From: Planctomycetota bacterium
GTDB taxonomy: Bacteria > Planctomycetota > MHYJ01 > JACQXL01 > CAKKQI01
NCBI GenBank assembly: GCA_030633885.1
Contig: DAOWBV010000006.1
Location: forward strand, 1 to 32,023
Direction: 5' to 3'
DNA length: 32,023 bases
Position numbers and translations under genes: made by a program. Every line of letters starts with the position of its first letter. Positions within the stretch are counted from its first letter, which is position 1. This document shows positions 25,192 through 32,023 of the stretch, piece by piece. The notes beneath the pieces were generated by a model, which ran no database searches, was not told the origin of the DNA, and worked only from the letters and a program-made list of their open reading frames with translations.

Positions 25192-26832
25192 ATGATCAGA
25201 CAACGCGTCCGAAGTTATAAAGTTATTCTTTTAATCGCTGATGCCCTGGGGATCGGCCTGTCTTATTTTGCGGCTTTTTGGATCAGTGTTGATTTTCTAG
25301 GGAAAAGCCTCGGGCCGGATCGATATCTGGATGTTTTTCCATGGGTGCTGATCGGCTGGTTGGTGGTTTTCCGTTTCAGCAATCTTTATAATATCCAGTT
25401 GCGGGGTTCGGAAGAATTATTAGCTCTGGTTAAAGGCGTACTGATCGCGGTCCTGGTCACTCTCGGCGTTGCCTTTTTTTATCGCCCGACCCTTGAGGAC
25501 CAGGGTTACTTCACCTTTTCCCGGACATTATTGGTTTTGCTGGCTTTTCTGACGATACCGACCAGTTTTATTTTCCGAAAAATGTTACGCTGGGGCCGCT
25601 ATCGACTTTTCAAAAGCACCCGCCATTTTAACCGTTTGATTATTATTGGTCGTAATAACGTGGGTTTTATGCTGGCGAATGAATTACAGAAACATGACCT
25701 GGGTTATGAATTGGTCGGTTTTGTGGAAGACGATTCTCCGGCCAATAATCTTGGCGGTGTGAATCAAACCTGCACTGCACCCGAAGGGACCCTGCCTGAC
25801 CGGCAAGCAGGCGCGGTAGCCAACCCGCTTGGGTTAACTGGGAGCGAATGCTGGGACCGCTCACCGGCGGCTGAGATTTCAGACGGCGAGACCCGGCCGG
25901 AAAATGCCGATCGCGACACGTCAGCAAACGCGTGGGAACAAGCCGTATCGCAATTCCCGGTCGTCGGCCGGATCGATCAGGTCAAGCAAATTATTTCCGA
26001 TCGGGATGTCAGCGATGTTTGGATCGCCCTGCCTTCAGCGCCGCGGGATAAACTGATGAAATTGGTGGAGCTTTGCCTGAAAACAAAAGTTTCCTGGAAG
26101 ATCGTGCCGGATCTTTATGAGGTCATGCTCGATTGGGTCCGGATCGATAGTCTCAGCGGTGTGCCTTTGATCGGGATTAAAAGGTCGAATATTACCGGGC
26201 TAAATGTCGTTATCAAGCGGGCCATGGATATGGTTTTTTCTTCGATCCTGATTGTGCTCACCGCCCTGCCGATGCTGCTGGCCGTTGTTCTGGTGAAACT
26301 GACTTCGCCGGGCCCGGTCCTATTTAAACAAAAGCGGGTCGGTCAGAACGGTCGCCGTTTTGTTTTTCTGAAATTCCGTTCCATGTACCATAAAAGTAAA
26401 AGAGGTGATCACAAAGATTTTACCAGGGAATGGATCACTCAAAAATCCGCCCCGGCGCGAAATAATTCCGGCGAAAAGCAGGTTTATAAAATAACCAATG
26501 ATTCCCGGATAACACCCGTCGGTAAATTTTTGCGCAAGACCAGTATTGATGAGTTACCTCAAATTTTCAGTGTGTTAAAAGGTGACATGAGTTTGATCGG
26601 GCCCCGGCCGCCCCTGGCTTATGAAGTCGAACATTACCGGGAGTGGCACAAACGCCGATTGGAAGTAAAGCCCGGCATTACCGGCCTCTGGCAGATCAGT
26701 GGTCGCAACCTTTTATCTTTCGAAGAAATGGTCAAACTGGATATTTATTACATTGAAAACTGGTCCGTCCGGTTCGATCTGAAAATAATTTTCAAGACCG
26801 TTTTTACGGTATTATTCGGTAAAGCTTACTAA
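25192..26832 (+). CDS. Exopolysaccharide biosynthesis polyprenyl glycosylphosphotransferase (WcaJ/WbaP-like)
   Basis: Multi-TM N-terminus; FKQKRVGQNGRRFVFLKFRSMY, RKTSIDELPQIFSVLKGDMSLIGPRPPLAYEVEHY, KPGITGLWQISGRN. Confidence 0.92.
   Translation: MIRQRVRSYKVILLIADALGIGLSYFAAFWISVDFLGKSLGPDRYLDVFPWVLIGWLVVFRFSNLYNIQLRGSEELLALVKGVLIAVLVTLGVAFFYRPTLEDQGYFTFSRTLLVLLAFLTIPTSFIFRKMLRWGRYRLFKSTRHFNRLIIIGRNNVGFMLANELQKHDLGYELVGFVEDDSPANNLGGVNQTCTAPEGTLPDRQAGAVANPLGLTGSECWDRSPAAEISDGETRPENADRDTSANAWEQAVSQFPVVGRIDQVKQIISDRDVSDVWIALPSAPRDKLMKLVELCLKTKVSWKIVPDLYEVMLDWVRIDSLSGVPLIGIKRSNITGLNVVIKRAMDMVFSSILIVLTALPMLLAVVLVKLTSPGPVLFKQKRVGQNGRRFVFLKFRSMYHKSKRGDHKDFTREWITQKSAPARNNSGEKQVYKITNDSRITPVGKFLRKTSIDELPQIFSVLKGDMSLIGPRPPLAYEVEHYREWHKRRLEVKPGITGLWQISGRNLLSFEEMVKLDIYYIENWSVRFDLKIIFKTVFTVLFGKAY
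25770..25945. repeat. Probable in-frame repeat-derived insertion in the glycosylphosphotransferase
   Basis: Encodes CTAPEGTLPDRQAGAVANPLGLTGSECWDRSPAAEISDGETRPENADRDTSANAWEQ between GFVEDD and FPVVGRID; contains imperfect dyad CCTGCCTGACCGGCAAGCAGG (25791-25811). Confidence 0.6.
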
Positions 26833-26859
26833 GACGAATGTTACCGGGAGAGAAATTTT

Positions 26860-27417
26860 ATGGACCTGAAAAAAATAGAAAAATCCGTTAAGTTATTTCT
26901 GGAAGGTATCGGCGAAAATCCTGATCGGGACGGACTAAAAGAAACACCCCGGCGGGTAGCCCGGATGTGTCAGGAGCTGTACGCGGGCCTGAAGGGTGAC
27001 CCGAAACAGGTGATCAAAGCGCTTGTCGGACACGATCACGATGAGATCGTTCTGGTTAAAGACATCCCCTTTTTTTCCGTTTGCGAACACCATCTTTTGC
27101 CTTTTGTCGGTAAAGCCCACGTGGCCTATTTGCCGAAAGGCGGCCGGGTCAGCGGTATCAGTAAATTAGCCCGGGTGGTTGAAATGCATTCTAAAAGACC
27201 GCAGGTTCAGGAAAGGCTTAGTACCGGTATCGCGGAAACCATTATGACGGCCTTAAAACCTCAGGGGGTAATGGTGGTGATCGAGGCCGAACATCTTTGC
27301 ATGACTATTCGAGGTGTCAAAAGACCCGGGACGAAGATCGTTACTTCCGTGGTCCGCGGTATTTTCCGTCGTAACCCGGCAACCCGGGCCGAAGCCATGT
27401 CATTGCTTTATCATTGA
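26860..27417 (+). CDS. folE: GTP cyclohydrolase I
   Basis: [89 protein letters not shown]. Confidence 0.95.
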   Translation: MDLKKIEKSVKLFLEGIGENPDRDGLKETPRRVARMCQELYAGLKGDPKQVIKALVGHDHDEIVLVKDIPFFSVCEHHLLPFVGKAHVAYLPKGGRVSGISKLARVVEMHSKRPQVQERLSTGIAETIMTALKPQGVMVVIEAEHLCMTIRGVKRPGTKIVTSVVRGIFRRNPATRAEAMSLLYH

Positions 27418-27979
27418 TCCAGATATTTTTTTAACAGATTTCTTAATCGCCGGATGGCTTTGACCATACGCGTTTTGACGGTTACTTCAGCGATATCCAA
27501 AATTTCGGCGATCTCGCGATATTTCAGATCTTGATATTCACTTAAAACAAAAACGATCCTTTCTTTTTCCGGTAAGGATTAGATGGCTTTCCGCACTTCC
27601 TGAATTTGTTCTCTTTTTAATAAATTTTTCGACGCCTCTCCGGTCGGATCAGTCGTAATATCCGAGACCGGCTGACTGTCTGTTTTTTGGTCTAAAACAC
27701 TGAAAGTCACCGGTTTTTTCTTTAATCGTTTAGCTTCATTAAACCAATGATTTTTCGCGATCGTGAAAAGATACGTTAAAAATTTAGCGGTTGGTTGATA
27801 TGACGCGCGTTTCTGCCAGATCCGGAGGAATACTTCATGAACAGCATCTTCAACCAAGCTGGGTTGACCGCTCAAGCGGTAAAAAAATTCGCCAGCGGGT
27901 TCTTATAGTGATCATATAATTTTTTAAAAGCACTGTGATCACCGGTTTTGACTTGAAGTATTAATTCCTGGTCATTCAT
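27411..27979 (-). pseudogene. ECF-type RNA polymerase sigma factor gene, disrupted by a frameshift and an in-frame stop
   Basis: MNDQELILQVKTGDHSAFKKLYDHYKNPLANFF / (frameshift at T7) / YRLSGQPSLVEDAVHEVFLRIWQKRASY...[61 protein letters not shown]. Confidence 0.85.
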
Positions 27980-27987
27980 TGGATCGC

Positions 27988-29355
27988 TTAACCCACCTCA
28001 TTATAAACCCGGGCTCGGAAATCGATTCCCAGGTCCCGGGCGAGCTGGCGGCATTTTTCCAAATCGACATTCGGGTAGGTGACCGTTGTTATCTGAACGC
28101 AAGGAATGTTTTCTTTGGCTTCTTTAATGAATTGAATGACTTGATTAAAAGTATCCGGGCCGAACTTGGGCCGGCAGATCTGCTGGTATTGTTCCGCCGT
28201 CGGGGCGTTCAGACTGACAACGATCTCGTCGACTAATCCTTTTAATTCCGGAAGGATCGAACGCTGATTGATCAAATTACCGTGTCCGTTAGTATTTAAA
28301 CGGACGTGGATATTTTTCTTCTTTAGATAACCGGCGATTTCTTTAATGATATCCAGGCGCAAAGTCGGTTCTCCGTAACCGCAAAAGACTACTTCTTTAT
28401 ACGGGCTGAGATCGCTGATTGCTTGAATAATTTCCTCTTTACTTGGATCCTGCGCCAGGCGAAGGTTGTGTCCCTTAACATAATCGGTTGATTGCCTGAT
28501 GCAAAAAGTGCAGGTGGCGGTGCACTGATTGGTGATGTTAAGATAGAGGGAATCGCGGATATTATAAGCGATCTGGCCCTGGTTGGGTATTTTACCCAGG
28601 CCGAACAAACGACGGGCATTAAGAGTGGTGATCCGTTTAATATCGTCAACTGACAGGTCGTAAAGGTCCGCGAAAGCTTGTACAGAATAAGTCAAATAAG
28701 CCGGTTCATTACGTTGACCACGTTTAGCCTGGGGGGTCAGAAAAGGGCAGTCGGTTTCCAGCATCAGGTTTTCGACTTTGATACTTTTGATCGTTTTCCG
28801 TAATTGATCGGCTTTGGGGAAAGTTATCGGTCCGCCCGCCGAAATCAAAAAACCTAATTTTAAATACTGTCGGGCTGTTTCAGCGGTACCGGAAAAACAA
28901 TGGGCAACGCCTTTAACCTTCGAACCCATCACTTTTTTGATGATGGCCAGGCAATCTTCGTGTGCTTCCCGGCTATGGATAACGATCGGTTTGTTTTTTC
29001 GGCGGGCGATTTCGAGTTGTTTAATAAAAACTTTTTTTTGGTCCTCACGGGGGCTGATATTTTTGTAAAAATCAAGTCCGATCTCGCCGACGGCGACGAC
29101 TTTATCTTCGTCAACCAGTTTTTCCAATTCCGTCCAGTCAGATTCTTTGATATTAGCCGCGTCATGGGGATGAATGCCGACGGCGGCGTAAATATGATCG
29201 TAACGGCGGGCCAACTCGATGGATTCCCGGCTGGTGGCTAAACTGGTCCCGATGTTAATAATGGTTCCTACCCCGGCTTGGGTTGCCCGTTCTAACACGG
29301 CGGGCAGATCATTTTTGTAATCAGGAAAATTAAGATGGGCGTGGGTGTCGATCAT
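27988..29355 (-). CDS. TatD family hydrolase fused to a TatD-associated radical SAM domain
   Basis: N-term MIDTHAHLNFPDY, VGIHPHDA, VGEIGLDFYKN, PIVIHSREA, HCFSG, LETDCPFLTP (TatD); C-term SLYLNITNQCTATCTFCIRQ (CxxxCxxC), VVFCGYGEPTLR (radical SAM). Confidence 0.92.
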   Translation of the reverse strand: MIDTHAHLNFPDYKNDLPAVLERATQAGVGTIINIGTSLATSRESIELARRYDHIYAAVGIHPHDAANIKESDWTELEKLVDEDKVVAVGEIGLDFYKNISPREDQKKVFIKQLEIARRKNKPIVIHSREAHEDCLAIIKKVMGSKVKGVAHCFSGTAETARQYLKLGFLISAGGPITFPKADQLRKTIKSIKVENLMLETDCPFLTPQAKRGQRNEPAYLTYSVQAFADLYDLSVDDIKRITTLNARRLFGLGKIPNQGQIAYNIRDSLYLNITNQCTATCTFCIRQSTDYVKGHNLRLAQDPSKEEIIQAISDLSPYKEVVFCGYGEPTLRLDIIKEIAGYLKKKNIHVRLNTNGHGNLINQRSILPELKGLVDEIVVSLNAPTAEQYQQICRPKFGPDTFNQVIQFIKEAKENIPCVQITTVTYPNVDLEKCRQLARDLGIDFRARVYNEVG

Positions 29356-29429
29356 GACAATTATGAACTATGAATAAGGATTAGTCGAGGTGAGTCCCGC
29401 AAAAACTGCCGGGGCGCTCTCCTAAGTTA

Positions 29430-29505
29430 TGGTGGAGGTGAGGGGGATCGAACCCCTGACCTTATGAATGCCATTCATACGCTCTCCCAGCTGAGCTACA
29501 CCCCC
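29430..29505 (-). tRNA. tRNA-Ala(GGC), CCA encoded
   Basis: GGGGGTGTAGCTCAGCTGGGAGAGCGTATGAATGGCATTCATAAGGTCAGGGGTTCGATCCCCCTCACCTCCACCA; cloverleaf closes with G3:U70; anticodon loop ATGGCAT. Confidence 0.96.
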
Positions 29506-29606
29506 ACGTTTTGCGGAATCAGCCACTCAATATATTTTTTACTTTTCTTTTTATATCACATCAATTATTTAAAGTCAATTAATTTTAAAAATTTAAATTT
29601 TCTTTG

Positions 29607-29634
29607 TTGACAAATGATAATTAACAGGTATACT
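29607..29634 (+). promoter_or_regulatory. Sigma70-like promoter
   Basis: TTGACA - 16 nt - TATACT upstream of the 29686 ORF. Confidence 0.6.
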
Positions 29635-29685
29635 TAAAAACGAATCGTCCATTCAGATAATAAGTTCCTCGAAAAAGGATTCCAC

Positions 29686-30987
29686 ATGAAGTTCATTGCT
29701 GACTTTCATGTTCATTCAAAATACAGTCGCGCGACCAGCCCGGACATGAACGTGGAAGCCCTGGCTTCCTGGGCCGAACGAAAAGGCATCAACCTGCTCG
29801 GCACGTCTGATTTCACCCACCCCAATTATTTCGCTGAATTACGATTGCGCTTGAAACCCGCCGGCAATGGGTTATTTCAGTTGAAAAAAGGTAATTCCCC
29901 TACCCGTTTTATGTTAACGACTGAGATCAGCAACGTGTTCACGGCCCGGGGCCGCGGCCGCCGGATTCACACCCTGATTTTCGCGCCGAGTTTCGAAGTC
30001 GTCAGCAAGCTAAATACTAAATTAAAAAGGATCGGTAACGTTTCTTCAGATGGCCGGCCGATCTTCGGTCGGCACGTTAAAGATATGGTTAAGCTGGTGC
30101 TGGATACCTCGCCTGATTGTTTGCTTGTCCCGGCTCACGCCTGGACCCCCTGGTTTTCGCTTTACGGCTCTAATTCCGGTTTCGATTCCATTGAAGAATG
30201 CTTTGAAGAGGAAGCCAAGAATATTTATTGTATTGAAACCGGTTTATCTTCCGATCCGGCCATGAATTGGCGACTGAGCGCTCTGGATAAAATCACCCTG
30301 ATCTCTAATTCTGACGCTCATTCACCCCGGAAAATCGGCCGCGAAGCGAATATTTTTGATTGCGAAATGTCCTATCCGGAAATTATCGATGTTTTGAAAA
30401 AGAAAGATCCAAAACGTTTTTTGTCAACAGTGGAATTTTTTCCGGAAGAAGGAAAATATCATTTCGACGGACATCGTAGTTGTAATATTCTTTTTTCACC
30501 CTCCGAATCCAAAAAACATAAAAACATGTGTCCGGTCTGCAAAAAACCGTTAACCCTGGGCGTTATGCACCGGGTTGAGGCGCTGGCTGACCGACCTGAA
30601 GGTTATCAACCGCCGAATGCTATCCCCTGTAAGCATCTCATTCCGTTGGAAGAGATCATCGCCGACGCGCTGGGCCAGAAACCGGGCACGGCCGCGGTTA
30701 ACAGCGAATATAACAGTTTAGTCGAAAAAGGCGGCAATGAATTCCGGGTTCTGTTAGACCTGACGCCGGAAGAATTATCCCGTTGCACGACTGACCGGAT
30801 CGCTGAAGGGATAAACTTAGTGCGGGAAGAAAAATTGAAAATAATTCCCGGGCATGACGGTGTTTTCGGGCAGATCAAGATTTTTGACAAGTCCAAAAAG
30901 AAAACGGTTCCGGCCGCGGTTAGTGATCAGGTCAAAAAATATCAGGCGCCGACCAAAGCCAAATCCATTCAGATGCGTCTTTTCTAA
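29686..30987 (+). CDS. Endonuclease Q-like PHP-domain DNA repair nuclease
   Basis: FIADFHVHSKYSRATSPDMNVEALASWAERKGINLLGTSDFTHPNY, LISNSDAHSPRKIGREANIF, CPVCKKPLTLGVMHRVEALADRPEGYQP (zinc-finger region). Confidence 0.85.
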   Translation: MKFIADFHVHSKYSRATSPDMNVEALASWAERKGINLLGTSDFTHPNYFAELRLRLKPAGNGLFQLKKGNSPTRFMLTTEISNVFTARGRGRRIHTLIFAPSFEVVSKLNTKLKRIGNVSSDGRPIFGRHVKDMVKLVLDTSPDCLLVPAHAWTPWFSLYGSNSGFDSIEECFEEEAKNIYCIETGLSSDPAMNWRLSALDKITLISNSDAHSPRKIGREANIFDCEMSYPEIIDVLKKKDPKRFLSTVEFFPEEGKYHFDGHRSCNILFSPSESKKHKNMCPVCKKPLTLGVMHRVEALADRPEGYQPPNAIPCKHLIPLEEIIADALGQKPGTAAVNSEYNSLVEKGGNEFRVLLDLTPEELSRCTTDRIAEGINLVREEKLKIIPGHDGVFGQIKIFDKSKKKTVPAAVSDQVKKYQAPTKAKSIQMRLF

Positions 30988-31031
30988 AACCTCTCTGATT
31001 TTATCTTAAGAACGGCTAATAAAAAATACCA

Positions 31032-31107
31032 GTAGCTGCGACCCTTGTGGTCGCCCTACCAGGTTGATAGACATAGGGATTAAAGGCGGGGCAAGCCCCG
31101 CAGCTAC
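31032..31107. repeat. Intergenic palindromic element, GTAGCTGCG...CGCAGCTAC with two internal hairpins
   Basis: GTAGCTGCGACCCTTGTGGTCGCCC ... GGCGGGGCAAGCCCCGCAGCTAC; 'empty' counterpart of the gltB-borne element at 3182-3276. Confidence 0.88.
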
Positions 31108-31123
31108 ACCAATCGAATTGTAT

Positions 31124-32023
31124 TCAAAACGCTTCCCGTAACGCCTCGAGTAACCTATCCAAATCCTGCTTTTGATGCATGGCGGTAATACTGATCCGGA
31201 GTCTACTTTGACCGGGCGGAACTGTGGGCGGTCGAATGGCGGGAACAAAAAATCCTTTTTTCCAGAGATGATCAGCGATCTTCAATGTTTTTTTGGCATC
31301 ACCGATCATGACCGGGATAATGGGGGTAACCGATCCCCTTAAATCGAAACCCATTGCCTGTAATTTATTTTTAAAATAATCGGTGTTTCGCCAGAGGCGC
31401 CGCCGGAGTGATAATTGGGTTTTCATTATTTTTAACGCGGCCAGGTTCGCAGCGCAGGTCCCCGGTGGCAGGGCCGTGGTAAAGATAAAAGGCCTTGATT
31501 TACTCCGCAGATAACTGATCAGATTTTGGGAACCGGAAACAAAACCGCCGACTCCGCCCAGGGCTTTGCTGAAAGTTCCGATAATGATATCGATCTTTTT
31601 TTCCAGGCTCAGGTGTTCCACTAACCCTCGGCCGTTTTTTCCCAGCACGCCGGTGCCGTGGGCTTCATCAACAATCGTGGTTGCCCGATATTTATGGGCC
31701 AGGCGGATTATTTCTTTTAACGGCGCCGGATCGCCATCCATACTGAAGATGGTGTCGGTGACTATAAAGACGCGGGATGCGCCGCCCAACGAAGTTGGGC
31801 GAGCCTCGCCCCTTTGGGGCGGGCGATCCGAGATACGCGATAATTTTTTCTTGTTCCTTCTAACCTGTCTCTTGTATCTTGTGAGACATTCTTCCAGGTG
31901 CCTTACATTACGATGCTTATATATGTAAAGCCGGGCAGTGGTCAACCGGCTGGCGTCAACCAGGCTGGCGTGGTTTAGCTCATCGCAGAAAATGATATCA
32001 TTTTTGGTGATGCAAGTGGTCAG
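31124..32023 (-). CDS. 8-amino-7-oxononanoate synthase / glycine C-acetyltransferase family (BioF/KBL-like), 5' end beyond window
   Basis: Frame open to the window end: LTTCITKNDIIFCDELNHASLVDASRLTTARLYIYKHRNVRHLEECL...VFIVTDTIFSMDGDPAPLKEI, TTIVDEAHGTGVLGKNGRG, IIIGTFSKALGGVGGFVSGS (PLP Lys). Confidence 0.9.
   Translation of the reverse strand: MTTCITKNDIIFCDELNHASLVDASRLTTARLYIYKHRNVRHLEECLTRYKRQVRRNKKKLSRISDRPPQRGEARPTSLGGASRVFIVTDTIFSMDGDPAPLKEIIRLAHKYRATTIVDEAHGTGVLGKNGRGLVEHLSLEKKIDIIIGTFSKALGGVGGFVSGSQNLISYLRSKSRPFIFTTALPPGTCAANLAALKIMKTQLSLRRRLWRNTDYFKNKLQAMGFDLRGSVTPIIPVMIGDAKKTLKIADHLWKKGFFVPAIRPPTVPPGQSRLRISITAMHQKQDLDRLLEALREAF
31781..31833. repeat. Palindromic element inside bioF-like CDS
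   Basis: GCCCAACgaaGTTGGGC GAGCCTC GCCCCtttGGGGC: two hairpins, in frame, between helix HLEECLTRYK and strand VFIVTD of the PLP enzyme. Confidence 0.8.

Noticed and set aside
27979-28236. + strand 85-aa ORF opposite the TatD/radical SAM gene
   Set aside because: Antisense to strongly supported coding sequence; no domain.
31945-31945. ORF-track start of the BioF/KBL-like protein
   Set aside because: The frame continues upstream to the window edge with conserved DELNHASLVDASRL sequence; the listed start is an internal TTG (Leu), not a true start.

Overview
This is a bacterial chromosomal window of about 32 kb. I suspect an uncultured, candidate-phylum-type lineage, but taxonomy is not provable from the window. 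Mostly housekeeping genes: an archaeal-type glutamate synthase locus; a probable PPi-dependent phosphofructokinase; a compact minus-strand run thiC-purA-uppS-cdsA-phoH-CPBP protease; ruvX; an M16 peptidase pair; a polyprenyl glycosylphosphotransferase; folE; a TatD/radical-SAM fusion; tRNA-Ala(GGC); a probable endonuclease Q; and a BioF/KBL-type enzyme cut by the window end. Two themes stand out. (1) A minus-strand cluster at 13.6-20.7 kb encodes 'decorated' pseudopilins. One is a GspG-like pseudopilin followed by 18 consecutive prolines, a (Pro-Asp)n stalk and a tail of about 16 DnaJ-like CxxCxGxG units. The other is a GspK-like minor pseudopilin whose reading frame continues, after a -1 shift at an A5 tract, into a LamG-like domain. 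A HEAT-repeat exported protein follows. (2) Short palindromic repeat elements occur in intergenic DNA and also in frame inside at least three protein genes (gltB-like twice, glycosylphosphotransferase, bioF-like). In the gltB-like gene, one element carries an exact 33-nt nested insertion relative to the 'empty' copy at 31032-31056. Other observations: a doubly disrupted ECF sigma factor gene, and an unlisted 52-aa cysteine-rich ORF with its own promoter and terminator.
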